Shown here in pieces: positions 18,034-26,595 of a stretch of 64,000 nucleotides of DNA. The stretch is taken from positions 1-64,000 of the forward strand of contig NZ_VULO01000005.1 of assembly GCF_009696615.1 (NCBI RefSeq), written 5' to 3'. Position 1 is the stretch's first letter, and each line of letters opens with the position of its first letter. Under the pieces are notes generated by a model, which was not told the DNA's origin, ran no database searches, and worked only from the letters and a program-made list of their open reading frames with translations. Both the position numbers and the translations under genes were made by a program. This stretch comes from Scrofimicrobium canadense. GTDB lineage: Bacteria; Actinomycetota; Actinomycetes; Actinomycetales; Actinomycetaceae.

Positions 18034-18918
18034 ATGAGCAAAATCAGTCTGGCAATCGCCCCTATTGCCTGGACCAACGACGACCTTCCAGAGCTTGGCG
18101 CTGAAAACACATTTGAACAGTGCATTTCTGAAATGGCCCTTGCGGGATTCACCGGCACCGAGGTCGGAAATAAGTACCCGCGTGATACAGACGTCTTGCG
18201 TAAGGCCTTAGAGATGCGTGGCTTGCGGGTTGCCTCTGCGTGGACCAGTCTATTCCTGACAACGAAACCGTTTGAAGAAACTGAGCGTGACTTTATTGCA
18301 CAACGTGATTTCCTCAAGGCAATGGGAGCCGACGTCATCGTTGTGGCCGAACAAGGTCACTCTATCCAAGGTTTAGATGAACCAGTCTTCGATAATCAAC
18401 CGCAGTTTACTGACGAGGAGTGGGATCGTTTGACGACTGGCTTGGAACGGCTGGGTGAGCTTGCGGCCGAAACAGGCCAGCGAATCGTCTACCACCACCA
18501 CATGGGAACAGGCGTCCAAAGCGCTGCCGAAATTGACCGCTTGATGGAAAATACTGATCCTGAAAAAGTCTCACTGTTATTGGACACGGGTCACCTCACT
18601 TTTGCCGGAGAGGATCCCATGGCAGTTGCCGAGAAGCACTTCGACCGTATCGGCCATGTTCACTTGAAAGATATCCGTCCGGACGTGCTTCAACGCGTAA
18701 AGGACGAAAAGATGAGTTTCCTCGATGGCGTCAAAGCGGGAGTATTTACTGTCCCAGGCGACGGCTTCGTTGAGATTCAGCCGGTTGTCAAGAAATTTGC
18801 CGACTCAGACTACGAAGGTTGGTTTGTTGTCGAAGCAGAGCAGGATCCTGCTTTGGCTAATCCGCTCGAATATGCTCTGATGGCACGCGACTATATTCGT
18901 AACACCACCGGCATCTAG
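18034..18918 (+). CDS. iolE: Myo-inosose-2 dehydratase IolE
   Basis: 294 aa, xylose-isomerase-like TIM barrel. The start, APIAWTNDDLPELG, and GTEVGNKYPRD are characteristic of IolE, which dehydrates scyllo-inosose in the second step of inositol breakdown. Metal ligands are expected in the LLLDTGH, HVHLKD and VVEAEQD segments. It is the last gene of the operon, followed by a strong terminator. The later enzymes IolB, IolC, IolD and IolJ are not in this window. Confidence 0.88.
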   Translation: MSKISLAIAPIAWTNDDLPELGAENTFEQCISEMALAGFTGTEVGNKYPRDTDVLRKALEMRGLRVASAWTSLFLTTKPFEETERDFIAQRDFLKAMGADVIVVAEQGHSIQGLDEPVFDNQPQFTDEEWDRLTTGLERLGELAAETGQRIVYHHHMGTGVQSAAEIDRLMENTDPEKVSLLLDTGHLTFAGEDPMAVAEKHFDRIGHVHLKDIRPDVLQRVKDEKMSFLDGVKAGVFTVPGDGFVEIQPVVKKFADSDYEGWFVVEAEQDPALANPLEYALMARDYIRNTTGI

Positions 18919-18940
18919 GCGTTTGACATATAAACATATA

Positions 18941-18971
18941 AAGGGGGGCAGAGCTTTCTTCTGCCCCCCTT
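18941..18971. terminator. Bidirectional intrinsic terminator
   Basis: AAGGGGGGCAGA and TCTGCCCCCCTT form a 12-bp stem around a short loop, with A/T-rich flanks on both sides. It lies between the convergent iolE and purH and could stop both. Confidence 0.88.
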
Positions 18972-18983
18972 ATATATGGGGTA

Positions 18984-20579
18984 TCAGTGCCAGAAGTGGC
19001 GTGTCCCCGTGAAATATAGGGTGATTCCGGCGTTTTGAGCTGCCTCAATAACCTCTGCGTCGCGGATCGACCCACCCGGTGCGACTACTGCGCTCACGCC
19101 TGCATCAATGAGGACTTGGAGTCCATCTGCAAAGGGGAAGAAAGCATCAGATGCCGCAACTGCCCCCTGGGTTCGTACGCGGCCTGCATCAAGAGTATTA
19201 GCCCGTTCAACGGCGAGCCGCGCGGAATCAACTCGATTGACCTGCCCCATACCCACGCCAACAGTGGCACAATCTTTAGCTATGAGAATCGCATTCGACT
19301 TCACTGAACGCACAGCGCGCCACGCAAATGTGAGGTCTTCCAGTGTCTGGTTGTCCGCCGGGTTTCCTGCCGCCAACGTCCAGAGCTGAGGTGAATCACC
19401 GAACGAACTACCATCTTCGCGTTCACCCTCTGCGTCTATAGCGTCGATTTCTTGGGCGATAGCACCCCCGTCAATCTCGGTGAATTCCCAGCGAGACTGA
19501 TGAGGTTGATTGACGAGCAGCAGACGCAAGTTCTTTTTTTCTTGCAGTAGAGATAACGCATCATCGTCAAAACTAGGTGCTGCCACAACTTCGGTAAAGA
19601 CAGGTACGATCTTTTCGGCTAGTGCTAAGTCGACGCCTCGGTTGACTGCGACTACGGAACCGTACGCAGAGAGGGGGTCGCACGCAAAAGCTGCCGCATA
19701 TGCCTGCGCCACATTCTCAGCCGTAGCGATCCCGCAAGGGTTGGCATGCTTGATGATGGCCACGGCCGGACCTTTTTGATCCCACGCTGCACGCACGGCT
19801 GCCTGAGCGTCTTGATAATTGTTATAGGACATGGCTTTGCCACCCAGTTGTGTGGCTGTTGCCAGGGAATCACCGGAAGCGGCTTCTGGGCTTTCGTCAA
19901 CGTAGAGGCCTGCAGCTTGGTGGGGGTTCTCTCCGTAGCGTAGTGGTGAGCTCTCACGCCAGGTGCGTCCCATCCACTCGCGTTCTTTTCCTAGTTGTTC
20001 GCCCAGCCAGGAAGCAACTGCAACATCGTATGCGGCGGTGGCTCGGAAAGCCTCAAGCGCAAGGCGTTGCCGTTGTTCCGTGGTGGTGCCGCCATCACGC
20101 AGTGCACTCATGACTTCTTCGTACTGTGAAGGATTGGTGACCACGGCAACATGTGCGTTGTTCTTTGCGGCTGCTCGGATCATAGTGGGGCCACCAATGT
20201 CGATCATCTCGATGCAATCGGCGAAATCGGCACCGCTGGCAACGGTATCAACGAAGGGGTATAGATTGACAACGACGAGGTCAAAGGGCTCAAGGCTGAG
20301 CTGGTGTAACTGTTCTCGATGGGTTTCTTTTGACAGATCTGCCAGGATTCCAGCATGGACCGCTGGGTGCAGTGTCTTTACGCGACCGTCAAGGCATTCT
20401 GGGAATCCGGTCAGTGTTGACACTTCAGTCACTTTTACGCCCGATTGTGATAGCCGTGTCGCGGTCGAGCCGGTTGAGAACACCTCGACGCTGGCAGCGG
20501 AGAGTGCCTGGCCCAGTTCTTCCAAGTGGGTCTTATCGAAAACAGAAACCAATGCGCGGCGAATGGGTTTACGGGTCAT
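18984..20579 (-). CDS. purH: Bifunctional AICAR formyltransferase/IMP cyclohydrolase
   Basis: 531 aa, full length. The N-terminal MGS-like IMP cyclohydrolase domain begins with [17 protein letters not shown] and includes [10 protein letters not shown] and [11 protein letters not shown]. The C-terminal AICAR transformylase contains [11 protein letters not shown] and [10 protein letters not shown]. It performs the last two steps of purine synthesis. The 5' leader carries a ZTP riboswitch, so expression should rise when folate one-carbon supply is low and ZMP/ZTP accumulates. Confidence 0.96.
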   Translation of the reverse strand: MTRKPIRRALVSVFDKTHLEELGQALSAASVEVFSTGSTATRLSQSGVKVTEVSTLTGFPECLDGRVKTLHPAVHAGILADLSKETHREQLHQLSLEPFDLVVVNLYPFVDTVASGADFADCIEMIDIGGPTMIRAAAKNNAHVAVVTNPSQYEEVMSALRDGGTTTEQRQRLALEAFRATAAYDVAVASWLGEQLGKEREWMGRTWRESSPLRYGENPHQAAGLYVDESPEAASGDSLATATQLGGKAMSYNNYQDAQAAVRAAWDQKGPAVAIIKHANPCGIATAENVAQAYAAAFACDPLSAYGSVVAVNRGVDLALAEKIVPVFTEVVAAPSFDDDALSLLQEKKNLRLLLVNQPHQSRWEFTEIDGGAIAQEIDAIDAEGEREDGSSFGDSPQLWTLAAGNPADNQTLEDLTFAWRAVRSVKSNAILIAKDCATVGVGMGQVNRVDSARLAVERANTLDAGRVRTQGAVAASDAFFPFADGLQVLIDAGVSAVVAPGGSIRDAEVIEAAQNAGITLYFTGTRHFWH

Positions 20580-20598
20580 ATGTGCTCCTCTTTCTCAA

Positions 20599-20680
20599 GC
20601 GGGCACCCAGGCGGGCGATGCACGACGCGTTTTGTGTTGCCGCTCCCTGATGGTTTTCCATCTGCGCCAGTAACGGCAAC
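20599..20680 (-). promoter_or_regulatory. ZTP riboswitch (pfl motif) in the purH leader
   Basis: Read on the minus strand, stem P1 GTTGCCG pairs with CGGCAAC. It encloses the conserved TTACTGGCG and a P2 hairpin GATGG-AAAA-CCATC followed by AGGGAG. After a linker comes the hallmark CCGCCTGGGTGCCC at about 20602-20615. This order and these conserved blocks match the ZTP (pfl) riboswitch class, known upstream of purH and folate genes. It lies 20-100 nt before the purH ATG, and the GAGGAG binding site follows directly. Confidence 0.92.
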
Positions 20681-20686
20681 TCCTAG

Positions 20687-20715
20687 TTTATCGTGGAAAA
20701 ACTAGCAGGCGTCAA
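20687..20715 (-). promoter_or_regulatory. purH promoter
   Basis: On the minus strand, TTGACG (20710-20715) and GATAAA (20687-20692) are separated by 17 bp. Transcription would begin close to the first base of the riboswitch at 20680. The -35 overlaps the edge of the palindromic repeat at 20712. Confidence 0.6.
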
Positions 20716-20777
20716 TGTGCTCTCGGAGGCTCAATGTGCACGGGCCCCATGCACATTGAGCCTCCCCATGCACATCG
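20712..20777. repeat. Palindromic repeat family A, copy 1
   Basis: A perfect 16-bp stem (20725-20740 with 20750-20765) with a 9-nt loop is enclosed by a second, weaker pair of arms, so ATGTGC/GCACAT occurs twice in nested form. It starts 12 bp after the stop of the aldo/keto reductase gene. A related element with the same nested layout lies at 30442-30502; 22 of the first 29 bases agree. It may end the luxS operon transcript. Confidence 0.8.
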
Positions 20778-20788
20778 GCGCGAAAGGC

Positions 20789-21775
20789 CTACCAGCGTTG
20801 GTGGATATCCGCTCGGAAATAACGGTCATAGAGATCTTTGACGTCCTGGTTCAGTTGCTCATCCACCTGAACCGAAGCCGCTGCCGCATTCGCGCGGGCT
20901 TGCTTGGGGCTGCGAGCACCAGGAATTACTGTGGTGACTCCCTGAGCAATCAACCAGGCCAAAGCAACTTGGGCGGTTGTTGCCGGAGCAAAGCGCTCAG
21001 CTAAAGCCGAAAACTCTTGCGCCGCCTCGACACCGAGCTCAAAGTCAACGCCTGAAAAAGTCTCTCCCACGTCAAAGGATTCACCGTGTCGGTTGAAATT
21101 GCGATGATCGTTGGTGGCAAAGGTCGTGTCTTTCGTGTATTTGCCGGTAAGCAACCCAGAGGCCAAAGGTACGCGCGCAATGATTCCTACACCCAGCTGG
21201 CGCGCCCTGGGAATCACCTGTTCTAGAGGCTTGAGACGAAAAGCATTGACAATGATTTGTATGCTCACCACGTTGGGACGTTCCATTGCAACAAGTGCTT
21301 GCTCAACTGTCTCCACACTGACTCCGTAGCGGGCTATCACCTCGTCCTCCACCAGGGTATCCAAAGCGTCGAAAACCTCATCGTCGTGGAAAACTGCCGA
21401 TGGTGGGCAATGCAGTTGCACCAACTCTAGAGTGTCAACCGCAAGATTCTTCCGGGACCGGTCTGCCCATGTGCGGAAGTTCTCCATACAGTAGTTTTCG
21501 GGCACCTGATCCATACGCCGCCCCATCTTGGTGGCAATATGCAGTTGGTCGTGGGGGTGGGTGGCGCGCCATGCAGCAATGAGTTGTTCGGAGCGTCCAT
21601 CACCATACACATCGGCCGTATCAAAGAAGGTGATGCCTGCTTCGTAGGCCGCGTCAAGAACAGCCAAAGCATCACCTTCAGATACATCGCCCCAGTCGGC
21701 GCCCAACTGCCATGTTCCTAAACCGACAACTGAGGTGGGAAATCCGCCTCGTCCAAGAATTCTCTTTTCCATCAC
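20789..21775 (-). CDS. Aldo/keto reductase
   Basis: 328 aa, complete AKR TIM barrel. The catalytic tetrad appears as Asp in FFDTADVYGDG, Lys in IATKMGRR and His in LVQLHCPP. Near the end, GVTTVIPGARSPKQARAN is the NADP-binding region. The substrate is unknown. Its ATG overlaps the mtnN stop (ATGA), so it is the third gene of a luxS-mtnN operon, and a link to sulfur or carbonyl detoxification is possible but unproven. Confidence 0.88.
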   Translation of the reverse strand: MMEKRILGRGGFPTSVVGLGTWQLGADWGDVSEGDALAVLDAAYEAGITFFDTADVYGDGRSEQLIAAWRATHPHDQLHIATKMGRRMDQVPENYCMENFRTWADRSRKNLAVDTLELVQLHCPPSAVFHDDEVFDALDTLVEDEVIARYGVSVETVEQALVAMERPNVVSIQIIVNAFRLKPLEQVIPRARQLGVGIIARVPLASGLLTGKYTKDTTFATNDHRNFNRHGESFDVGETFSGVDFELGVEAAQEFSALAERFAPATTAQVALAWLIAQGVTTVIPGARSPKQARANAAAASVQVDEQLNQDVKDLYDRYFRADIHQRW

Positions 21776-22413
21776 AACTCCTCTAAATATGCGACAACCG
21801 CATCGCGACTTTTTTCAGCAGCAACATTGAGTTCAATATGAAAGTCTTCTCCTGCGCGGGGCCCGCACAGGTCAGATACCGCCCGCAGCGACAGCCAGTC
21901 CCATCCCCGCCGGTAGCACACTTGGGCTACCGCAGTGGTTTCCATGTCGACTGCGAGGGCTAGGGGGAAATCTTCGCGGGTCTGTTCGACATTATCTTCA
22001 GTCACAAAGGAATTTCCCGACAATACAAGTCCAGCATGATCTGCTGGAATCATGTGTTGTGCGCGAGTAGACTCATACCTGGCAGGCATACCAGGTATTT
22101 GGCCTAGCTCGTAACCAAACGCGGTGGCATCTGCGTGCAGATAACTGGCAAAGGTCCCGGCAACAACGTCGCCGACGCGAATCTGCTGGGCGAGCCCACC
22201 GCAGGTCCCCGCAACAAGGTAGAGGTCGGTGTCGAGGTGTTGATCCGCGGCGGCCATCGCCGCATTGACCAATCCTATTCCTGAGACAACCAGCCCCACA
22301 TCAAGACCGCCGATCTTCCCAACCCAGGGGCCAGAGCCACTGAAGGCAGTCACCTCCCGGAAGGGAGCCGCCTCCTCTTCCATAGCGCATGCAATGATCA
22401 CATCCACTTTCAT
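21772..22413 (-). CDS. mtnN: 5'-methylthioadenosine/S-adenosylhomocysteine nucleosidase
   Basis: 213 aa from ATG 22413, where the start overlaps the luxS stop as ATGA; a reading six codons longer would run into lux[27 protein letters not shown] and [12 protein letters not shown] are the signatures of MTA/SAH nucleosidase (Pfs), with the catalytic Asp in the AVSDLCG segment. It splits adenine from S-adenosylhomocysteine and methylthioadenosine. The product S-ribosylhomocysteine is the substrate of the upstream LuxS. Confidence 0.93.
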   Translation of the reverse strand: MKVDVIIACAMEEEAAPFREVTAFSGSGPWVGKIGGLDVGLVVSGIGLVNAAMAAADQHLDTDLYLVAGTCGGLAQQIRVGDVVAGTFASYLHADATAFGYELGQIPGMPARYESTRAQHMIPADHAGLVLSGNSFVTEDNVEQTREDFPLALAVDMETTAVAQVCYRRGWDWLSLRAVSDLCGPRAGEDFHIELNVAAEKSRDAVVAYLEEL

Positions 22414-22880
22414 GCGTCGATATCCCGCCATTCATCACGGTGAGCAAGGAACTCTTTCGCGGCGTCCTGGGCGCCACTGAGAGAATGATTCGCTCCCCAC
22501 CCGCACTGAACTTCATTGGCTGCCGGTACCGACCGAGCACTCAGTACGTCGGTAAGCGTCTGCTCTAACAAAGTAAGAAAATCATCGTATTCAACGCCTA
22601 ACGTCAGTGCATAGAAGCCGGTTTGGCACCCCATGGGTGAGAAATCGACAAGGGCATCCGTGTGGTTGCGCATGAGTTCGGCGACCATGTGTTCCAGGGA
22701 ATGAACAGTGGGCATTTCTAGATGACTGCGATTGGGTTGAGTAAAACGTACATCGTATTTGATGAGTTCATCGCCACCGGGTAGTCGCTTGCGGTCGGCA
22801 ATGCGAACGAAAGGCGCGCGCACGGCTGTGTGGTCCAGGTTGAAGGATTCGACGTTCATTCGTTGGGGAGATTCGGTCAT
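22410..22880 (-). CDS. luxS: S-ribosylhomocysteine lyase LuxS
   Basis: 156 aa. Metal ligands H60 and H64 sit in HSLEH, and C126 in EVQCGWG; C85 in MGCQTGFY is the catalytic cysteine. The enzyme makes homocysteine and DPD, the precursor of AI-2. The ATG at 22880 has no Shine-Dalgarno site but has TAAACT exactly 6 nt upstream, indicating a leaderless mRNA. An internal ATG seven codons later is the alternative start. It leads the luxS-mtnN-AKR operon and diverges from nrfH. Confidence 0.95.
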   Translation of the reverse strand: MTESPQRMNVESFNLDHTAVRAPFVRIADRKRLPGGDELIKYDVRFTQPNRSHLEMPTVHSLEHMVAELMRNHTDALVDFSPMGCQTGFYALTLGVEYDDFLTLLEQTLTDVLSARSVPAANEVQCGWGANHSLSGAQDAAKEFLAHRDEWRDIDA

Positions 22881-22886
22881 GGTGAC

Positions 22887-22892
22887 AGTTTA
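22887..22892 (-). promoter_or_regulatory. -10 element of leaderless luxS
   Basis: TAAACT on the minus strand lies 6 nt before the luxS ATG, and no ribosome-binding sequence is present. Confidence 0.55.
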
Positions 22893-23125
22893 CGGGCTTG
22901 GGAATGAAGAGGTTGAAAGTAGGCACATGTTATGAAACTTGCCCTGTAGGACAAAGGGCCTACGTCTCTGCTTATGTGAAGTGAACGAAACCAATTCGTC
23001 ATAATTTGCACGGCAAAAATGGATAAATTATTGCGAGGTATCGCTACAGTAAGTCATACATCCAACCGCCTGCAAGGACGCAGAGCTTTGTAAGTGGAGC
23101 AGACATGAGAAAATGAGGGCGCTAT

Positions 23126-23605
23126 ATGGAAGCAGGTGCACAGACACAGCGATGGTCACTGCGCCATGTGCTTTGGGGTATTGGCGCCGTGATGACCGGC
23201 CTGGTATTGGGGCTGGGACTGTTCACTTTCGTATATGCCAAGGGATTTTCCTACCTTTCAGGTGACCCGGCTGCCTGCATTAACTGCCATGTTATGAATG
23301 AAGAGTATGACGGATGGCTCCATGGTCCGCATGCAAATGTTGCGACATGTAACGACTGCCATCTACCCCATGACAATGTTGTGGCGAAGTACTACACCAA
23401 AGCAGAAAACGGCTTCGTTCACGCATCGAAGTTCACTCTGGGGAATTACCCAGAAAATATCGTCATCCGTGACGTGAGTCTGCAGATCACGAATGATGCA
23501 TGTATCTATTGCCACGCAGATTTTGTTGACGACGTAACCCATCCTGGCAACTATGCAGACGAAGAGTTTTCATGTGTGCGTTGCCACTCAGGCATAGGCC
23601 ACTAA
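23126..23605 (+). CDS. nrfH: Cytochrome c nitrite reductase small subunit NrfH
   Basis: 159 aa, NapC/NirT family. One N-terminal membrane helix (about 16-38) anchors a tetraheme domain with CxxCH at 51-55, 75-79, 126-130 and 150-154. NrfH takes electrons from menaquinol and passes them to NrfA on the outer face of the membrane. ATG 23126 has GAGGG upstream. nrfA follows 12 bp later behind AGGAGG. The promoter region 22881-23125 shows no FNR or NsrR site I recognise. Confidence 0.94.
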   Translation: MEAGAQTQRWSLRHVLWGIGAVMTGLVLGLGLFTFVYAKGFSYLSGDPAACINCHVMNEEYDGWLHGPHANVATCNDCHLPHDNVVAKYYTKAENGFVHASKFTLGNYPENIVIRDVSLQITNDACIYCHADFVDDVTHPGNYADEEFSCVRCHSGIGH

Positions 23606-23617
23606 AGAGGAGGAATC

Positions 23618-25087
23618 GTGAGTGAGAACACCCCACACAATAAACGGTCGATAAATCGGACCTGGCTGCTCATTGTGGCCGTAGTGGTCACGGCGATCCT
23701 CACGTTCGTGATCACCGCGCTTTTGATCAATATTTTTGAGAAGAAGTCTCAAGGCTCCACCAGTTTTGCCAAGGTGGTAGAGATTGACTCTCACACGGCA
23801 GATCCCGCTGTGTGGGGAAAGAACTTTCCCACACAATATGAGGACTATCTTAAGACCGGAGAATTCACCCAGTCTGCACATGGCGGAACACTGGTGGCTC
23901 CGGTGCAAGAAGATGATCCTCGTGAAAGTATCACCTCGTCAAAGATCGAAGAAGATCCTCGACTGAAAGTGATGTGGGCCGGATACCCATTTTCGGTCGA
24001 CTACCGCCATGCCCGCGGACATGAGTACATGAAAATTGACCAGGAGAATACCCTGCGTGTCAAAGAGTTCAATCAGCCTGGCGCGTGCCTCAACTGTCAC
24101 GTCTCCACTCCAATCCTCATGGAAGAGCTAGGGAACGGCGACCTCGATCAAGGCTTTGCCGAAATGAATAAGATGTCTTTTGCCGACGCCTCGGCATTAG
24201 CAGAACACCCCGTCACGTGTATCGACTGCCACGACCCAGAAACCATGGACCTGGTGATCACACGGCCAGCGCTCAAGAATGCTCTAAATAAGCTCAAGGC
24301 CAGTGAGGGAATCGAAGACTACGATGTCAACAGGGATGCGACACGTCAAGAAATGCGTTCATATGTGTGCGCTCAATGTCACGTCGAATACTACTTTGCA
24401 GGAGAAGAAAAGACACTGACATTCCCCTGGGCTCAGGGTCTCGATATCGACGACGAGTGGAACTATTACGCCAGCATGGAGACTCCGCACGTTGACTACG
24501 TACACGCGACAACCGAGGCGTCGATTCTCAAAGCACAACACCCCGAATTCGAAATCTGGTCGCAAGGCGTTCACGCAGCCAACGGCGTGAGCTGCGCGGA
24601 CTGCCACATGAACTATAAGAAAGAAGGTGCTGAGAAGGTCAGCAACCACCACATCACCTCGCCAACGGCAGATCTCAATGCTTCATGTGGAACCTGTCAT
24701 GACACCGACGATGGTGTCCTTGAGGAACGAATCACGACCATCCAAGATCGCTTCCTTGAGTCTCGCGATCGCGCAATGGACGCACTTGTGGACCTAGTCG
24801 ATGACATTGAGACTGCCATGGATGAAGGTGTCAGTGAAGAACAACTGAACCTAGCTCGGCATTATCAAAACAAGGCCAGCTTTTATGCTGACTACGTCTA
24901 TTCTGAAAACTCCTATGGTTTCCACGCACCGGACTATATTCAGAGGATTCTCTCGACTAGTCTTGACGCCTCTCGCAAGGGGCAAATGGCCCTTGCTGGA
25001 GCATCTGCCGAAGAGCTAGAACCCTCCGAGATCAGCCGGGCCAACCTTGAGGCATCTTTGCGAGCGCAAGGAAAGTCGGGTGACTGA
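23618..25087 (+). CDS. nrfA: Pentaheme nitrite reductase NrfA (ammonia-forming)
   Basis: 489 aa with an N-terminal signal-anchor helix (about 16-38). Five heme motifs lie near 157 (CLNCH), 201 (CIDCH), 251 (CAQCHVEYYF, with the conserved Tyr), 326 (CADCH) and 357 (CGTCH). It reduces nitrite to ammonium with six electrons. The first motif is the catalytic heme, which is CxxCK in enteric NrfA but CxxCH here, as in Campylobacter-type enzymes. The GTG start is preceded by AGAGGAGG. The stop overlaps the next gene. Confidence 0.94.
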   Translation: MSENTPHNKRSINRTWLLIVAVVVTAILTFVITALLINIFEKKSQGSTSFAKVVEIDSHTADPAVWGKNFPTQYEDYLKTGEFTQSAHGGTLVAPVQEDDPRESITSSKIEEDPRLKVMWAGYPFSVDYRHARGHEYMKIDQENTLRVKEFNQPGACLNCHVSTPILMEELGNGDLDQGFAEMNKMSFADASALAEHPVTCIDCHDPETMDLVITRPALKNALNKLKASEGIEDYDVNRDATRQEMRSYVCAQCHVEYYFAGEEKTLTFPWAQGLDIDDEWNYYASMETPHVDYVHATTEASILKAQHPEFEIWSQGVHAANGVSCADCHMNYKKEGAEKVSNHHITSPTADLNASCGTCHDTDDGVLEERITTIQDRFLESRDRAMDALVDLVDDIETAMDEGVSEEQLNLARHYQNKASFYADYVYSENSYGFHAPDYIQRILSTSLDASRKGQMALAGASAEELEPSEISRANLEASLRAQGKSGD

Positions 25088-25793
25088 AGCAGATTCAGTC
25101 CAGGACATTCTGGAGTTTCTTGATACCGCGCCGCCGTCGGTAAAGAACTGGGCGGCGGCGCAACGGAAGCTGCTGGAAGAGGAACAGCCATCGACTACCC
25201 TGATTGACCATGTGGAGGAAGGTGGGGAAGACGAAGCCTTCTACCAGGGACTAGGTGACAATGACGACGACATTGTCTACCAGAAACGGGTGAAACGTAG
25301 ACAGCAAAAATCTGGGGCGCCCACGCGTGAAGGCCTGCCGTATCTGGGCTGGGTGGCACTATTATGTGCGGTGATTGCAGGGATGAGCTTGTCACTATGG
25401 ATTGGTGGAGTTGGCTCTGCTCATCCAGATGTTGAAGTACCAGCAGGTATGGCAGATTCTGATGATGCAATGATGGAAGAACTGCTAGAAGCCAAATTTC
25501 TGGTCGAGCAGAATCCTGACGATATAGGCATGCGCATCAGACTTGCTGACATGCAAACTGCAGTGGGTTTTACCGATGACGCCATCGAACAACTTGAGAA
25601 AGTGACGGAACTTGATCCGCTTTCCGTCGAGGCCTGGTATCGGTTGGGATTTCTTTACGCACCCAATGATCCGAAACTAGGCGCATCGGCCTGGCAGAAA
25701 GTTATCGACATTGCTCCGGATACGGATGAGGCCGCCAAAGCGCGCACTCACCTTGACGGTCTGCAGCAAGCCTCCCAATCGGAGGAGGGATGA
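25080..25793 (+). CDS. TPR membrane protein of the Nrf/cytochrome c cluster
   Basis: 237 aa from GTG 25080, overlapping the nrfA stop (AAGGA upstream). An acidic cytoplasmic region (1 to about 90) leads to one membrane helix (about 96-115). The external part has tetratricopeptide-like helices, such as EQLEKVTELDPLSVEAWYRLG. It resembles NrfG/CcmH-type TPR proteins that help heme attachment to NrfA. No CxxC heme-handling motif is present, so a scaffold role is more likely than catalysis. Confidence 0.75.
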   Translation: MTEADSVQDILEFLDTAPPSVKNWAAAQRKLLEEEQPSTTLIDHVEEGGEDEAFYQGLGDNDDDIVYQKRVKRRQQKSGAPTREGLPYLGWVALLCAVIAGMSLSLWIGGVGSAHPDVEVPAGMADSDDAMMEELLEAKFLVEQNPDDIGMRIRLADMQTAVGFTDDAIEQLEKVTELDPLSVEAWYRLGFLYAPNDPKLGASAWQKVIDIAPDTDEAAKARTHLDGLQQASQSEEG

Positions 25794-25794
25794 C

Positions 25795-26583
25795 ATGGAT
25801 GGACTGGTTTTGGCACCCCTGGCCTTTGCCGCTGGGTTAGTCGCTTTCGCGTCGCCATGTTTCCTGCCGATAGTCCCGGTCTTCCTCAGTTTTATTACTG
25901 AGCGCAATGCAACAAGTCGCTATCCAGCTCTGGCAGCGACCGCAGGAAAACAGGGATTTATCCTCGGTTCCAATACCACTGCGACCAGGACCTCACCAAG
26001 TAGTCGTGTTTCGCAAGGAACAAAGGGTGCTTTCTTTGGAGCTGTGGCGTTCTCTGCGGCCTTCAGCTTAGTCTTTTGTGCTTTTTGGCTGCTCATTGCC
26101 GCTGTTGGTTTTGCGGTGTCGTCGTGGCGTGAGCCGTTACAGATAGTGGCAGGGTGCGTATTAGTAGTGATGGGACTTCACACCATAGGGCTACTGCGCA
26201 TCCCTTTGCTTGATCGGGCTTTCAAACCCATCGATAAGACTGGAACTCCAGGAACTATCAGAGGATGTGCCGTTCTTGGCTTTACCTTCGGTCTGGGATG
26301 GTCCCCCTGCATCGGACCAATCTTGGGTGCTGTTATCGGCCTTGCAACACAAACTGAATCGATGGTCAGTGGAGCCATTCTCTTAGTTGTCTACTGCTTA
26401 GGAATGTCGCTTCCTCTCATTGCCATCGCGATGGGGCTGCAGGCCGCGCAACCGGTAGTGACATGGCTTACCGCGCATCGCCGCGCAATCTCTAGGTTCA
26501 CAGGGCTGCTTCTCATCGTTGTAGGGCTGCTGATGATTACTGGCCTATTTGAGAAAGTGGCCAGTCTTTGGCTGGTCGCGTAG
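25795..26583 (+). CDS. ccdA: CcdA-like thiol-disulfide transporter
   Basis: 262 aa from ATG 25795, directly behind GGAGGAGGG; a longer upstream reading lies inside the TPR gene. Six membrane helices carry the two conserved cysteines in FASPCFLPIVP and GWSPCIGPI, the CcdA/DsbD transmembrane motif. It moves reducing power across the membrane to keep apocytochrome CxxCH thiols reduced, working with the ResA-like protein encoded downstream. Confidence 0.92.
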   Translation: MDGLVLAPLAFAAGLVAFASPCFLPIVPVFLSFITERNATSRYPALAATAGKQGFILGSNTTATRTSPSSRVSQGTKGAFFGAVAFSAAFSLVFCAFWLLIAAVGFAVSSWREPLQIVAGCVLVVMGLHTIGLLRIPLLDRAFKPIDKTGTPGTIRGCAVLGFTFGLGWSPCIGPILGAVIGLATQTESMVSGAILLVVYCLGMSLPLIAIAMGLQAAQPVVTWLTAHRRAISRFTGLLLIVVGLLMITGLFEKVASLWLVA

Positions 26584-26595
26584 GGAAGGAGAAGA

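Noticed and set aside
17601-18338. 245-codon minus-strand frame across the sugar porter end and iolE start
   Set aside because: Both plus-strand genes have intact family motifs through this region. The antisense frame is rich in His and Arg and spans a gene boundary, as expected of a shadow.
19963-20673. 236-codon plus-strand frame over purH and its leader
   Set aside because: It runs antisense through the purH coding region and the ZTP riboswitch and has no domain features.
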